A stretch of DNA of 64,000 bases from Mycobacterium sp. Aquia_216 (GTDB lineage: Bacteria > Actinomycetota > Actinomycetes > Mycobacteriales > Mycobacteriaceae), in assembly GCF_026723865.1 (NCBI RefSeq), contig NZ_CP113529.1:2914001-2978000 (forward strand), read 5' to 3'. Position 1 is the first letter of the stretch; every line of letters begins with the position of its first letter. The position numbers and the translations under genes are program-made. Shown here piece after piece: positions 37,989 through 47,816 of the stretch. Below the pieces are notes generated by a model. That model was not told where the DNA came from. It did no database searches and saw only the letters and a list, made by a program, of their open reading frames with translations.

Positions 37989-39487
37989 CTCGGTCCGACG
38001 TCCAAGCTGTTGGCCGCGGTGATCGCCGCGCGTGGCCATTCGCGGCGGAAGACCGCGGGTGAGATGCGGTCCCGGCGAATGACTTCCAGATCGATGGCCT
38101 TTCCGTTGATCGCCGCGTTCGGTACCCGGAAGGAGTACGCCGGCTCCTCGGTGGCAACGGCCAGGATCGCGTCGCTATCCGTGAAGTTGTTCGCACGCAT
38201 GGTGTCCTCGGCCCATCGAAACGGCTTGAGCCCACCGAAGTTCTTGACGTACACCACCCACAGCCGGGTGCCCTGCGTGTTGTAGAGCTTGGTGAGCGCG
38301 CGGTTCACCGCGTCGTACTCGAGCGGCCCGAGCACACCGGATTGGTCGGTGATTTGGCCGGACAGTGTGATCGCCGGCTTCGGTGCCGCCGCGCTGGGCG
38401 GCGCGGCCGATTGCGATTGTGGGGCGGCGCCGCTGGTTTCCGGTTGGTTCGAGTCGCCGCCGAGCACGCGCACGCCGACGAGTGCCCCGAGGCCGACCAG
38501 CGCGACGCCGACGATCGCCGCGACAGCGATTGCCGTGCGTCGGTTGCCGCGCGCCGGCGGCGAGGGAGCCGGCGTAGGCGCCGCGATCACGTCGGTCGGG
38601 ATCGCGGCCGCTTGTGTCGGCGCGACGGCCTCGGCCGCCGTGTTGCCGAGCTGGCTTGCCAGCGCGGCGGCCAAATCCGCACACGTCGCATAGCGGTCGG
38701 CGGGGTTCTTGGCGAGCGCTTTGGCGAGCGCGCCGTCGAGCCCCGCCAATTCTGGTCGGCGCTCACTGATCCGCGGTGGCGGCGCGGACAAATGCTGAGT
38801 GATGACCACCGCCGGCGTGGAGCCGTGAAAGGGAGCGGTCCCCGTCAACAGGTTGAACGCGGTGCAGCCCAGCGCGTACTGGTCGGCGCGACCGTCGAGA
38901 TCCAGACCCTGCAGCTGCTCTGGTGCGCAGTAGGCGGTGGTGCCCATCATCATGTTTGTCGCTGTCAGGCCGCTGATTTCACCCAGCTCGCGGGCAATGC
39001 CGAAATCGGCCAGCAGAATCCGCCGTCGGGGCGTCGCGTCACTGAGCAGGATGTTGGCCGGTTTGACGTCGCGATGCAGCAGGCCGCGCGAATGCGCATA
39101 ATCCAGCGCGTCGGCCACGGCCGCAATGATCTCGATGACATCGGCTTTCGGCATCCCCGAGGGGTACTGGCGCAGCAACTCCGCGGCGTCGGTACCTTCC
39201 ACGTAATCCATCGAGATCCACAGTTGCCCTTCGTATTCGCCGCGGTCGTGGACGCCTACGATGTGCTCGTTGTACAGGCTTGCGGCATGGTCGGCCTCGC
39301 GGTTGAAGCGTTGGCGAAACTCGAGGTTGTCGGTGAGCTCGCCGGGCAGGATCTTCAGCGCGTCACGACGGGGCAGCCGCGGATGCTGCGCAAGATATAC
39401 CTCGCCCATCCCGCCGGCCCCCAGCCGCCGAACGATCGTGAATCCGGCGAATACCGCGCCTTCGGGTAACCCAGCGCTTTGCGGCAT
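37985..39487 (-). CDS. Membrane Ser/Thr protein kinase with extracellular TPM domain
   Basis: A 500-residue receptor-like kinase. The kinase domain covers residues 14-280: glycine loop LGAGGMGEV (22-30), Lys45, HRDVKPAN with catalytic Asp140, DFG at 161-163, and APE at 188-190. The [12 protein letters not shown] segment is like mycobacterial PknF/PknE-type kinases. An Ala/Pro linker (280-316) leads to one transmembrane span (318-340), then a Pro/Ser linker and an external domain (about 375-495). That domain has the TPM/Psb32 pattern: [31 protein letters not shown], and [18 protein letters not shown]. On the minus strand TAGCAT (39499-39494) ends 6 bases before the ATG, suggesting a leaderless transcript. 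I do not recall a kinase at this place in M. tuberculosis. Confidence 0.9.
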   Translation of the reverse strand: MPQSAGLPEGAVFAGFTIVRRLGAGGMGEVYLAQHPRLPRRDALKILPGELTDNLEFRQRFNREADHAASLYNEHIVGVHDRGEYEGQLWISMDYVEGTDAAELLRQYPSGMPKADVIEIIAAVADALDYAHSRGLLHRDVKPANILLSDATPRRRILLADFGIARELGEISGLTATNMMMGTTAYCAPEQLQGLDLDGRADQYALGCTAFNLLTGTAPFHGSTPAVVITQHLSAPPPRISERRPELAGLDGALAKALAKNPADRYATCADLAAALASQLGNTAAEAVAPTQAAAIPTDVIAAPTPAPSPPARGNRRTAIAVAAIVGVALVGLGALVGVRVLGGDSNQPETSGAAPQSQSAAPPSAAAPKPAITLSGQITDQSGVLGPLEYDAVNRALTKLYNTQGTRLWVVYVKNFGGLKPFRWAEDTMRANNFTDSDAILAVATEEPAYSFRVPNAAINGKAIDLEVIRRDRISPAVFRREWPRAAITAANSLDVGPS

Positions 39488-39583
39488 GTGAGCATGCTAC
39501 TGAGGCGCCCGCGGCGACACCTGGCAATCGCACACCTGGCCGCACGGGGTACTGGCTGACGATTTAAGTGAGAATGGCGGGCG

Positions 39584-40675
39584 ATGTTTAAGCAGGTGTC
39601 CTGGAACGTCGTTGTGCCGCTGATCGCCCTCGTCATGTTGGCACTGACCTGGGACATGGTGCCCGGCCCGGCGCTCGCCGCGGTGGAGGCGGTATTTCTG
39701 ATCGGCGCCGTGTTGGCCGCGGTGCATCACGCGGAGGTGGTGGCGCACCGCGCGGGCGAGCCGTTCGGGTCGCTGGTGCTTGCCGCGGCGGTGACGGTCA
39801 TCGAGCTGGCCCTGATCATCGAGCTGATGGCCTATGGCGGCAACGAGGCCGCAACGCTGGCCAGGGATACCGCGTTCGCAGCCCTGATGATCACCACGAA
39901 CGGCATCGCCGGTTTGTCGCTGCTGCTGGGTTCGCATCGGTACGGCGAGACCTTGTTCAACCCGCGCGGCAGCGGTGCGGCACTGGCCACGCTCACCACG
40001 CTGGCGACCCTGAGCCTGGTGCTGCCGACGTTCACCACCACTCGTGGGGGTCAGGAATTCTCGCCCGGCCAGCTCGAATTCGCGGCCGTCGCGTCATTGC
40101 TGCTCTACCTGATGTTTGTCTTCACTCAGACCGTGCGGCACCGCGACTTCTTTCTGCCGGTCGCGCAGAAAGGTCAGCAGCGCATCTTCGACGAAGAAAG
40201 CCATGCCGAGCCGCCGAGTAATGCCGAGGCCCTGCGGAGCCTGGGACTGCTGCTGGTGGCGCTTGTCGCGGTGGTGGGTCTGGCCGAACAAGAGTCGCCG
40301 GCCGTCGAGAAACTGGTGTCGGTGGCGGGCTTCCCGCACTCATTCGTCGGCGTCGTGATCGCGGCACTGGTGTTGTTACCGGAGACCCTCGCGGCGGCGC
40401 GAGCGGCGCGCCAGGGCCGCATCCAGACCAGCCTCAACCTTGCTTACGGGTCGGGGCTGGCCAGTATCGGGCTCACCATTCCCGGCATTGCGCTGGCGTC
40501 GATCTGGCTCAAGGGACCGCTGATCCTCGGCTTGGGCCCGACCCAGTTGGTGTTGTTCGCGTTGACCGTGGTGATCACCATGCTCACCGTGATACCCGGC
40601 CGGGCAACCCGGCTGCAGGGTGAGGTACATCTGGTGTTGCTGGCCGCCTTCGTATTTTTGGCCATCGTCCCGTAG
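39584..40675 (+). CDS. chaA: ChaA-type Ca2+(Na+)/H+ antiporter
   Basis: A 363-residue cation/proton exchanger of the CaCA superfamily, counterpart of Rv1607. About 11 membrane spans are visible. The two alpha-repeat motifs with membrane acids are AAVTVIELALIIELMAYGG (about 63-81) and VLLPETLAAARAARQGRIQTSLNLAYGSGLASIGLTIP (about 264-301). A charged cytoplasmic loop (DEESHAEPPSNAEALRS) separates the halves. It would export Ca2+ or Na+ in exchange for protons. It has no operon partner; an AraC regulator follows 63 bases later on the same strand. Confidence 0.92.
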   Translation: MFKQVSWNVVVPLIALVMLALTWDMVPGPALAAVEAVFLIGAVLAAVHHAEVVAHRAGEPFGSLVLAAAVTVIELALIIELMAYGGNEAATLARDTAFAALMITTNGIAGLSLLLGSHRYGETLFNPRGSGAALATLTTLATLSLVLPTFTTTRGGQEFSPGQLEFAAVASLLLYLMFVFTQTVRHRDFFLPVAQKGQQRIFDEESHAEPPSNAEALRSLGLLLVALVAVVGLAEQESPAVEKLVSVAGFPHSFVGVVIAALVLLPETLAAARAARQGRIQTSLNLAYGSGLASIGLTIPGIALASIWLKGPLILGLGPTQLVLFALTVVITMLTVIPGRATRLQGEVHLVLLAAFVFLAIVP

Positions 40676-40738
40676 CGGCTTAATGTGCTGCACAACACAG
40701 ATATCGGCGCCATCCCGGTCGTTAAACTGGATTGTCTT

Positions 40739-41683
40739 ATGACAGTCGAGGCGCCGGCGCGGTGGGAGGTCACCGACGACGTCGACGTGTTCACCGACAT
40801 GCTGCATAACTGCTATCTCCCGTTCGCGATGACCGGTGCGGACGGCAACCTCGAGCTGTTTTCAGCGACCGTGCGAGAGCAACCGTTGGGTCAGTTGCGC
40901 TTGGTGGACGGTTTAGCGTCCCCGCACCGCGGCGTCCGGGGTCCCCGGCAGGTCGGCGTCACCTCGCGTGATGTGGTCGGATTGCAATGCGTGCTGGCCG
41001 GCCGGGAACTCATTTACGGGAACGACGACGTCATCCCGATGGGTCCGGGTGACCTGATGGTGTGGGACAGCGATGTTGTCGGCGGCTACGAGCTGATCGA
41101 GGCGGTCCGCAAACGGACGTTGGTGCTGCCGCGCTCCCTGGCCGATGCGTTGCTGCCCGAGTTGCACACGCCGGGGACCGTGCGGGTGATATCGGGTGAG
41201 CGGGCCCATTTTGTGCGGCCGTTGTTCGAGTTGTTGGCTGTGCTCAGCAAAACACTGCCGACGATGAGCCCGCACGCCTCCGACAAGGCGGCGGCGCTGG
41301 TGATTCAGATGCTCGCCGACCTCGGTGGCCGCGGAACCCGCCGAATAATCCTGGGCCGGCGCAGCGCAACGAATCTGTCCGAGCGCGTTCTCGAATACGT
41401 GGAAAACAACCTCGGCGATTCGGCATTGCGGCCGGCGACCGTTGCGGCCGCTCATTTCGTCTCGACCCGAACGTTATACAGCGCCTTCGAACTACGGGAC
41501 ATGTCGCTCTCGGCATACATCCGGACCCGCCGGCTGGCGCGCTGCTATGCCGACTTGATTAGCACCGACGATCCGGTCGGTGATATTGCGTCTCGGTGGG
41601 GCTTTGTCAGTCTGCCGCACTTCAGCCGGGCCTTCGTGAAGCAATATGGGTTCGCTCCGAGCCGAGCCCGTCGTTCTGCGTGA
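40739..41683 (+). CDS. AraC-family transcriptional regulator
   Basis: A 314-residue regulator. An N-terminal sensing domain (about 1-185) is of the AraC-binding-like (PF14525) type, with GVTSRDVVGLQCVLAGRELI and GPGDLMVWDSD. The C-terminal double helix-turn-helix (about 215-312) includes ATVAAAHFVSTRTLYSAFELRDMSLSAYIRTRRLARC and the second unit GDIASRWGFVSLPHFSRAFVKQYGFAPSRAR. The ATG at 40739 is preferred over upstream frame starts that run into the chaA-proximal promoter. It lies in front of a SRPBCC-like gene and a GMC oxidoreductase and probably controls them. An imperfect palindrome GTGCTGCACAACAC at 40685-40698 could be its site. Confidence 0.88.
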   Translation: MTVEAPARWEVTDDVDVFTDMLHNCYLPFAMTGADGNLELFSATVREQPLGQLRLVDGLASPHRGVRGPRQVGVTSRDVVGLQCVLAGRELIYGNDDVIPMGPGDLMVWDSDVVGGYELIEAVRKRTLVLPRSLADALLPELHTPGTVRVISGERAHFVRPLFELLAVLSKTLPTMSPHASDKAAALVIQMLADLGGRGTRRIILGRRSATNLSERVLEYVENNLGDSALRPATVAAAHFVSTRTLYSAFELRDMSLSAYIRTRRLARCYADLISTDDPVGDIASRWGFVSLPHFSRAFVKQYGFAPSRARRSA

Positions 41684-41706
41684 TCGACTCGCGCAGTTCG
41701 ACAACT

Positions 41707-41747
41707 GGAACCGCGCGCATGGTCAAACGCGCGCGGTAACCGGTTCC
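41707..41747. terminator. Nested inverted repeats after the AraC gene
   Basis: ACCGCGCGC (41710-41718) pairs with GCGCGCGGT (41729-41737) around a 10-base loop. An alternative, wider pairing uses GGAACCG (41707-41713) and CGGTTCC (41741-41747). The mutually exclusive stems lie 24 bases beyond the AraC stop and 119 bases before the next start. A simple terminator is most likely; the rest of the 41684-41865 gap shows only a ribosome binding site. Confidence 0.5.
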
Positions 41748-41865
41748 TAAGCTGGCGTTCGGCTAACCCATTGGAGACAGCGCGAGCCCTCGGCGTGTCA
41801 GGCGATCCACGGGTCGCCGTTAAGTGTTGGGTCGCAAGGGAATCGGATAGCGAGGAAATACTGCC

Positions 41866-42420
41866 ATGACAGTCAACGACGTACGGACCGACATAACTCT
41901 GGTCCGGACCACGGAGTCAGCAATCATCCACGCGCCCATCGACAAGGTACATATTGCCGATTGGTTGCTGAATTTGCCTGACGCCGAGTATCAGCGCTGC
42001 GCTCCACCAGACCATATCGCCGCCGGATCGACGACGACTGACGACGGGCAGCCGATGTCGATCAACGTCGAGGAAGTTGGTGGGAGCCTGGTGGTCCAGC
42101 ATTATGTGGCCGAACGCCACGAACCGCATCGCTGTCACATGGTGTCGCTTAGCGACCTGCGAACACCCTTGGGCTGGACCAAGATTCAGGTGATCTGGGA
42201 TCTCAGCGTAACCCCCCTGGACTCGGGGAGCTGTCAGTTCACCAACCTGGTGATCAGCTACCCCACCCACGGCTTCCTCGATGCGCTCGAGGCGGCCGGC
42301 CAGACCCTTGAAACCGTGGCCGCGGACTTGCAGGACGCCGTCACCGACCACAACCGCCGCGAGACTCCGTTGTTCGCCGCCAGCATCGAACGCAAATCGC
42401 TGAGCGCCACAACTGTTTAG
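41866..42420 (+). CDS. SRPBCC-like protein of unknown function
   Basis: A 184-residue protein. It resembles the START/SRPBCC (Bet v1-like) ligand-binding fold, with SAIIHAPIDKVHIADWLLNLPD at the start, an extended beta-rich centre (GGSLVVQHYVAERHEPHRCHMVSLSD, WTKIQVIWDLSVTPLDSGSCQFTNLVIS) and a long C-terminal helix (GFLDALEAAGQTLETVAADLQDAV). That fold assignment is from pattern only. GAGGAA lies about 10 bases before the ATG at 41866. It is followed 4 bases later by the GMC oxidoreductase, so it may bind or present that enzyme's hydrophobic substrate. Confidence 0.72.
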   Translation: MTVNDVRTDITLVRTTESAIIHAPIDKVHIADWLLNLPDAEYQRCAPPDHIAAGSTTTDDGQPMSINVEEVGGSLVVQHYVAERHEPHRCHMVSLSDLRTPLGWTKIQVIWDLSVTPLDSGSCQFTNLVISYPTHGFLDALEAAGQTLETVAADLQDAVTDHNRRETPLFAASIERKSLSATTV

Positions 42421-42424
42421 CCTG

Positions 42425-44023
42425 ATGCCAAAGACGACTGCCTTCGATTTCATCGTCGTGGGTGCTGGCAGCGCGGGTTGTGTGCTCGCAAACCGGCTCA
42501 GCGCCGACGGGTTCGCGCGCGTGCTGCTGCTTGAGGCCGGCGGTGAGGACTGTGCACCGGAAGTGCACATTCCGGCCCTGTTCGGCACGCTGTTCGGTAC
42601 CGAGATGGACTGGGCCTATCGAAGCGTGTTGCAGGAGGGCACGGGTAGTCGGGTTGCTGTGCCGCGGGGCCGGATGTTGGGTGGCTGCTCGTCGTTGAAT
42701 GCCATGGTCTACAACCGTGGCAACCCGGTGGACTACGACGGTTGGCGTACCGAACACGGCGCCACCGGCTGGAGTTTCGACGAGGTACTGCCGTACTTCG
42801 TGCGTGCCGAGCGCAACGCCCGACTGGGGGCGCCGCTGCACGGCGTCGACGGCCCGATGCACGTGCAGGACCCCGTGTACGTGCATAGCCTAAACGAGCT
42901 CTGGGTCGCTTCGGCAACGGCGTGGGGTTTGCCAAGCAACGATGACTTCAACGGTTCACGCCAGATCGGTGCGGGCCGTTTCCAGCTCACGCAACAGCAT
43001 GGCCGGCGCTGGTCGGTGGCCGATGCCTACTTGCGGCCTGCGTTGGCGTGCCCAAATCTCACCCTGTGCACCGGCGCGCTGGTCCACCGGGTGCTGCTGG
43101 AAGGCGGGCGCGCGGTCGGCGTGGTCTACGAGCATGGCGGCCAACAGCTCAGCGCGCGCGCCGAGCGAGAGGTGTTGCTGTGCGGGGGATCGATCAACTC
43201 TCCGCAACTGTTGATGCTCTCCGGTATCGGACCCGCGCAGCATTTGCGCGCCCACGGCATCGAGGTCGCGGTGGATCTGCCCGGCGTGGGTGCCAATCTG
43301 CAGGACCACCCGACGCTGCCCATAATCTGGAGCACCCGTGAGGCCACCGACGTTGTGGCCCTGGCGTTAGCGCCCGGAGCGCGTGATCAGTTTGACGCGG
43401 GCCGGCCCGGCCCGCTGAACTCCGCGCTATGCGACGTCGGGGCTTTCTTCTCCACCACCGCTGACCCCGCGGTGCCGAACATCGAAATCCACACTGGGCC
43501 TACGGCATTCGCTGACGGTCTGGCCCCGCCCTCGACACCGTCGTTCACCGGGACTGTCTCGCTGCTCGACCCGGCCAGCCGAGGCACCCTGCGCCTGAAT
43601 TCGGCCGACCCCACCCACGCACCGTTGATCGACCTCGGCATCTACCGGCAGGCCAGCGACTTCAACTCGCTCCTGGCCGGTGCGCGCGCATTCATCGAAA
43701 TGAGCACCGCCGGGCCACTCGGCGAGCACTTGCACACGATGTTCTACCCGACCCAAGCGCGCCCGGACAGCGCCGAATTCGCGGCGGCCGCGCGGGCTCA
43801 CACCCAGACGATGTATCACCCCGTGGGCACCTGCGCGATGGGCAGCGGTGAACACGCAGTCGTTGATTCCGAGTTGCGGGTGCGCGGTATCGACGGTCTG
43901 CGGGTCGTCGACGCCTCGGTAATACCGACCATCGTGCGCGGCAACACGAACGCGCCGACCATCATGATCGCCGAGAAGGCGGCTGAGTTGGTTCGCGGTA
44001 CCCCTGACAATTCGCCGGACTAG
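42425..44023 (+). CDS. GMC-family FAD oxidoreductase (choline dehydrogenase-like)
   Basis: A 532-residue flavoprotein. The FAD-binding GAGSAG is at 13-18 with Glu37 closing the second strand. GMC signature 1 is RGRMLGGCSSLNAMVYNRG (about 80-98) and signature 2 is GGSINSPQLLMLSGIGP (about 258-274). The catalytic pair is His465 (MYHPVGTCAMG) and Asn509 (GNTNAPTIMIAEKAAEL). It would oxidise a primary or secondary alcohol; the substrate is unknown. It is coupled to the SRPBCC-like gene (4-base gap) and downstream of an AraC regulator, a typical catabolic arrangement. The set appears inserted between chaA and bcpB relative to the M. tuberculosis order I remember. Confidence 0.92.
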   Translation: MPKTTAFDFIVVGAGSAGCVLANRLSADGFARVLLLEAGGEDCAPEVHIPALFGTLFGTEMDWAYRSVLQEGTGSRVAVPRGRMLGGCSSLNAMVYNRGNPVDYDGWRTEHGATGWSFDEVLPYFVRAERNARLGAPLHGVDGPMHVQDPVYVHSLNELWVASATAWGLPSNDDFNGSRQIGAGRFQLTQQHGRRWSVADAYLRPALACPNLTLCTGALVHRVLLEGGRAVGVVYEHGGQQLSARAEREVLLCGGSINSPQLLMLSGIGPAQHLRAHGIEVAVDLPGVGANLQDHPTLPIIWSTREATDVVALALAPGARDQFDAGRPGPLNSALCDVGAFFSTTADPAVPNIEIHTGPTAFADGLAPPSTPSFTGTVSLLDPASRGTLRLNSADPTHAPLIDLGIYRQASDFNSLLAGARAFIEMSTAGPLGEHLHTMFYPTQARPDSAEFAAAARAHTQTMYHPVGTCAMGSGEHAVVDSELRVRGIDGLRVVDASVIPTIVRGNTNAPTIMIAEKAAELVRGTPDNSPD

Positions 44024-44050
44024 GCGTCCGGTCCCGGCCGGCGCACGCGG

Positions 44051-44515
44051 CTACGCCGAAGAACGCGCTCGCAGGGTCTGCAACGCCTTGTCGGCGTGGG
44101 TGTCCATGCTGAATTCACTGGAGATCACGTCGAGCACCTTGCGATCGGTGTCGATGACGAACGTCGTGCGCTTGACCGGCATCAATTTGCCCAGCAGACC
44201 GCGTTTGACACCGAACTGGGTGGCCACCGTGCCCTCGTTGTCCGACAACAGCGGGTAGTCGAACTTCTCCTTGTCTGCGAACTTGGCCTGCTTTTGCACG
44301 GCATCGGTGCTGATACCGACCCGGTTGGCGCCGACCGCGGCGAATTCGGCGGCCAGGTCCCGGAAGTGGCAGGCTTCCTTGGTGCACCCGGGGGTCATCG
44401 CAGCGGGGTAGAAGAACAAGACCACCGGACCGTCCGCAAGCAGGGCGCTGAGCTTGCGTGGTGTTCCGGTCTGGTCGGGAAGTTCGAAGTCGGCCACGGT
44501 GTCACCAGTCTTCAT
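44051..44515 (-). CDS. bcpB: Bacterioferritin comigratory protein-type peroxiredoxin
   Basis: A 154-residue thiol peroxidase. The peroxidatic cysteine is Cys44 in AMTPGCTKEAC and the resolving cysteine Cys49 is five residues on, the atypical two-Cys (PrxQ) arrangement. Other family segments are VADFELPDQTG at the start, FFYPAA before the active site, and FVIDTDRKVLDV. It reduces hydroperoxides with thioredoxin. The frame runs upstream to 44668, but the ATG at 44515 gives the standard beginning MKTGDTVADF and the expected length. It is divergent from trpE, with GC-rich palindromes between. Confidence 0.93.
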   Translation of the reverse strand: MKTGDTVADFELPDQTGTPRKLSALLADGPVVLFFYPAAMTPGCTKEACHFRDLAAEFAAVGANRVGISTDAVQKQAKFADKEKFDYPLLSDNEGTVATQFGVKRGLLGKLMPVKRTTFVIDTDRKVLDVISSEFSMDTHADKALQTLRARSSA

Positions 44516-44569
44516 GGCCGTCAGGCTACGCCCGACTGCCCGACTCGCCCCCTCACCCCTCTTGGGGCT

Positions 44570-44600
44570 GGGGGTGCCCCCGCACACGCCGCTATGCGGC
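44570..44600. repeat. GC-rich palindromes between bcpB and trpE
   Basis: GGGGG-TG-CCCCC (44570-44581) and GCCGC-TAT-GCGGC (44588-44600) are perfect hairpins side by side in the 141-base bcpB-trpE gap. No Trp-rich leader peptide is seen, so there is no sign of classical attenuation. They may be a dispersed palindromic repeat or a terminator/processing structure ahead of trpE. Confidence 0.4.
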
Positions 44601-44656
44601 CTGCGTCGTCGTCGGGCTGACCCGGACTGGGCAAACGAGTCTGCGAGGATGGTTTG

Positions 44657-46195
44657 GTGCACCCTCACCTCGCCAACACGACCTCACGGGAGGAATTTCG
44701 CCTGCTTGCGGCCGGGCACCGCGTTGTACCGGTGACCCGGAAGGTCTTGGCGGACAGCGAGACGCCATTGTCGGCATACCGCAAGCTTGCCGCGGATCGA
44801 CCCGGCACTTTCTTGCTGGAGTCGGCGGAGAACGGCCGGTCGTGGTCGCGATGGTCATTCATCGGGGCAGGATCGCCCTCAGCGTTGACCGTGCGCGACG
44901 GCGAAGCCGTGTGGCTGGGTGCGGCGCCGCGGGATGCGCCCACCGGCGGCGACCCGCTGGAGGCGCTGCAGACCACCCTTGAGCTGCTGGCTACCGCCGC
45001 GGTGCCGGGCCTCCCGCCGCTGTCGGGCGGACTGGTGGGTTTCTTCGCCTACGACATGGTGCGGCGCTTGGAACGCCTGCCGGAAATGGCCGTCGACGAC
45101 CTTGGGCTACCGGACATGCTGATGCTGCTCGCCACGGATGTCGCGGCGGTCGACCATCACGAGGGCACCATCACGCTGATCGCCAACGCCGTGAATTGGA
45201 ACGGCACCGACGAGCACGTCGATGAGGCCTACGACGACGCCATCGCGCGCCTGGACGTGATGACCGAGGCGCTGGGCCAGCCGCTGCCGTCGACGGTTGC
45301 CACCTTCAGCAGGCCCGAGCCCCAATACCGGTCACAGCGCACGGTGGAGGAGTACGGAAAGATCGTCGACTACCTCGTCGATCAGATCGCGGCCGGCGAA
45401 GCCTTTCAGGTGGTGCCCTCGCAGCGCTTCGAGATGGACACCGACGTCGACCCGATCGATGTGTACCGGATTTTGCGGGTGACCAACCCGAGCCCGTACA
45501 TGTATCTGCTGCATGTGCCGAATAGCGCTGGTGTGACGGACTTTTCGATCGTCGGATCCAGCCCGGAGGCGCTTGTCACCGTGGTCGACGGCCGTGCGAC
45601 GACGCATCCGATCGCCGGCACGCGGTGGCGGGGACAGAACGAGGAAGAAGATCAGCTGCTGGAAAAGGAGCTGCTGTCCGACGAGAAGGAACGTGCCGAG
45701 CACCTGATGTTGGTCGATCTCGGACGCAACGACCTGGGCCGGGTATGCACGCCCGGCACGGTTCGCGTCGAGGATTACAGCCACATCGAGCGCTACAGCC
45801 ACGTTATGCACCTGGTCTCCACGGTGACGGGCATGCTCGGTGCGGGCTGCACCGCGTTGGACGCGGTCACGGCGTGTTTCCCGGCCGGCACGCTGTCGGG
45901 CGCGCCCAAGGTGCGGGCCATGGAGCTGATCGAAGAGGTGGAGAAGACGCGCCGCGGCGTCTACGGCGGCGTGCTCGGGTACCTCGACTTCGCCGGAAAC
46001 GCCGACTTCGCGATCGCCATTCGCACCGCGCTGATGCGCAATGGCACCGCGTATGTCCAGGCGGGCGGCGGGGTAGTGGCCGACTCCAATGGTCCGTACG
46101 AGCACACCGAGGCGAGTAACAAGGCGCGCGCGGTGCTGAGTGCGATCGCGGCCGCCGAGACGCTCAGCGCCCCGGACGCCACCCGCAATGGCTGA
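44657..46195 (+). CDS. trpE: Anthranilate synthase component I
   Basis: Makes anthranilate from chorismate with the TrpG amidotransferase, which is not in this window. It has 512 residues. The LLES feedback element at 53-56 in [20 protein letters not shown] is the tryptophan-binding site, so allosteric inhibition is expected. The catalytic half has [65 protein letters not shown] and [12 protein letters not shown]. The GTG at 44657 is preferred over the adjacent TTG, with GAGGA 7 bases upstream. It is the first gene of the trp cluster. Confidence 0.96.
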   Translation: MHPHLANTTSREEFRLLAAGHRVVPVTRKVLADSETPLSAYRKLAADRPGTFLLESAENGRSWSRWSFIGAGSPSALTVRDGEAVWLGAAPRDAPTGGDPLEALQTTLELLATAAVPGLPPLSGGLVGFFAYDMVRRLERLPEMAVDDLGLPDMLMLLATDVAAVDHHEGTITLIANAVNWNGTDEHVDEAYDDAIARLDVMTEALGQPLPSTVATFSRPEPQYRSQRTVEEYGKIVDYLVDQIAAGEAFQVVPSQRFEMDTDVDPIDVYRILRVTNPSPYMYLLHVPNSAGVTDFSIVGSSPEALVTVVDGRATTHPIAGTRWRGQNEEEDQLLEKELLSDEKERAEHLMLVDLGRNDLGRVCTPGTVRVEDYSHIERYSHVMHLVSTVTGMLGAGCTALDAVTACFPAGTLSGAPKVRAMELIEEVEKTRRGVYGGVLGYLDFAGNADFAIAIRTALMRNGTAYVQAGGGVVADSNGPYEHTEASNKARAVLSAIAAAETLSAPDATRNG

Positions 46196-46856
46196 TGCGC
46201 GGCCGGACCGGCGGGCCCGGCTGACGATCGGCATCGCCCAGGTGCTGCTGGTGGTTTCCGCCGCCCTGTTGTGGGCGGCCTCGCATCTGCCGTGGGTCGT
46301 CATCCGGTCGTTCGACGGGCTGGGACCGCCCAAGGAGGTGATCCTGGCCGGCGCGTCGTGGTCGACGGCCCTGCTGCCGTTGGCGCTGTTGATGCTGGCG
46401 ACGGCCGTGGCGGCGCTCGCGGTGCGTGGTTGGGCGCTGCGGGCGATGGCGGGGCTGCTGGCCGTAGTCAGCCTGGCGATCGGCTACCTCGGCGTCAGCC
46501 TCTGGGCGCTGCCGGACGTGGCGGTGCGGGGGGCTGAACTTGCCCACATTTCGCTGGTGACGCTGGTGGGCAGCGAGCGGCGCTACTGGGGAGCGGGGTT
46601 GGCGGTGGCCGCCGCGGTGTGCACGTTGGTCGCCGCCGTCCTGTTGATGCGGTCGGCGATGTCCGCACGCGCCGGGGCAAAAAAATACGCCGCGCCGGCG
46701 ACCCGCCGCTCAATTGCGCGACGCAACGGCGCCGATGGGGCGATGCTGGAGGAGCCGGGGGCCCCAGAGATGTCGGAGCGGATGATCTGGGACGCACTCG
46801 ATGAGGGGCACGACCCGACTGATCGTCCCCGCGAGTCTGACACCGAGGGTCGGTGA
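46188..46856 (+). CDS. Trp-region conserved membrane protein
   Basis: A 222-residue protein of the trp-operon-associated membrane family of actinobacteria (Rv1610 counterpart). Four hydrophobic spans lie near residues 14-32, 53-73, 78-100 and 126-150. The Trp-rich loop [17 protein letters not shown] follows span 1. The C-terminal 65 residues are hydrophilic and charged. The function is unknown. Its ATG overlaps trpE by 8 bases and it precedes trpC, so it is always read with the pathway. A tryptophan or anthranilate transport or regulatory role is only a guess. Confidence 0.88.
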   Translation: MADARPDRRARLTIGIAQVLLVVSAALLWAASHLPWVVIRSFDGLGPPKEVILAGASWSTALLPLALLMLATAVAALAVRGWALRAMAGLLAVVSLAIGYLGVSLWALPDVAVRGAELAHISLVTLVGSERRYWGAGLAVAAAVCTLVAAVLLMRSAMSARAGAKKYAAPATRRSIARRNGADGAMLEEPGAPEMSERMIWDALDEGHDPTDRPRESDTEGR

Positions 46857-46959
46857 CGGGTCGCGAGCCGACGGTCGCTACCCTTCATTGACGTCGTCGA
46901 AATCGGCTCGGAACCGGTTAGGTGACCGTGAGTGACATCTGGGAAGGGAAACGACAGGT

Positions 46960-47778
46960 ATGAGTCCGGCGACAGTCCTCGACTCCATCCTTGAGGGAGT
47001 CCGGGCCGATGTTGCCGCGCGCGAAGCCCGTATCTCTCTTCCCGAGATCAAGGCGGCCGCCGCGGCGGCGCCACCTCCTCTCGACGTGATGGCCGCCCTG
47101 CGCGAGCCCGGGATCGGCGTCATCGCCGAGGTCAAGCGCGCGAGTCCGTCGGCGGGTTCGCTGGCGCCCATTACCGACCCGGCGAAGCTGGCTCAGGCGT
47201 ACGAAGACGGCGGTGCCCGGATCATCAGTGTCCTGACCGAGGAGCGACGCTTTCAGGGCTCGCTCGACGACCTGGATGCGGTTCGGGCGGCCGTGTCGAT
47301 TCCGGTCTTGCGCAAGGACTTTGTGGTGCAGCCGTATCAGATTCACGAAGCGCGCGCGCACGGCGCCGACATGTTGTTGCTCATCGTCGCGGCCTTGGAG
47401 CAGTCGGCGCTGGCGGCGATGCTCGACCGCACCGAATCATTGGGTATGACAGCGCTTGTCGAGGTCCACACCGAGCAAGAGGCCGACCGGGCACTGAAGG
47501 CCGGGGCAAACGTGATCGGGGTCAATGCCCGTGACCTCGCGACACTGCACGTGGATCGGGATTGCTTCGCACGCATCGCTCCCGGGCTGCCCAGCAACGT
47601 GATCAGGATTGCCGAGTCCGGGGTTCGTGGCACCGGAGACCTGTTGGCCTATGCCGGTGCCGGCGCTGATGCCGTCCTCGTCGGTGAGGGCTTGGTCAAA
47701 AGTGGCGATCCGCGTGCCGCGGTTGCCGATCTGGTGACCGCGGGCACGCATCCGTCCTGTCCGAAACCGGCTCGCTAG
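46960..47778 (+). CDS. trpC: Indole-3-glycerol phosphate synthase
   Basis: A (beta-alpha)8 enzyme that cyclises CdRP to indole-glycerol phosphate. The 272 residues equal the M. tuberculosis length. Conserved segments are [12 protein letters not shown] with catalytic Glu and Lys, [51 protein letters not shown] and AESGVRG. GGGAAGGGAAA before the ATG is a strong ribosome binding site. There is no fused or separate trpF in the cluster, consistent with PriA covering that step. The 103-base gap before it is the only loose joint in the trp run. Confidence 0.97.
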   Translation: MSPATVLDSILEGVRADVAAREARISLPEIKAAAAAAPPPLDVMAALREPGIGVIAEVKRASPSAGSLAPITDPAKLAQAYEDGGARIISVLTEERRFQGSLDDLDAVRAAVSIPVLRKDFVVQPYQIHEARAHGADMLLLIVAALEQSALAAMLDRTESLGMTALVEVHTEQEADRALKAGANVIGVNARDLATLHVDRDCFARIAPGLPSNVIRIAESGVRGTGDLLAYAGAGADAVLVGEGLVKSGDPRAAVADLVTAGTHPSCPKPAR

Positions 47779-47816
47779 TTGAACTTCATGAACCATCCCC
47801 GCGTTGAGCATTGGTG

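Noticed and set aside
44516..44656. Trp attenuator with leader peptide before trpE
   Set aside because: No short frame with clustered Trp codons is present in the gap, only GC-rich hairpins.
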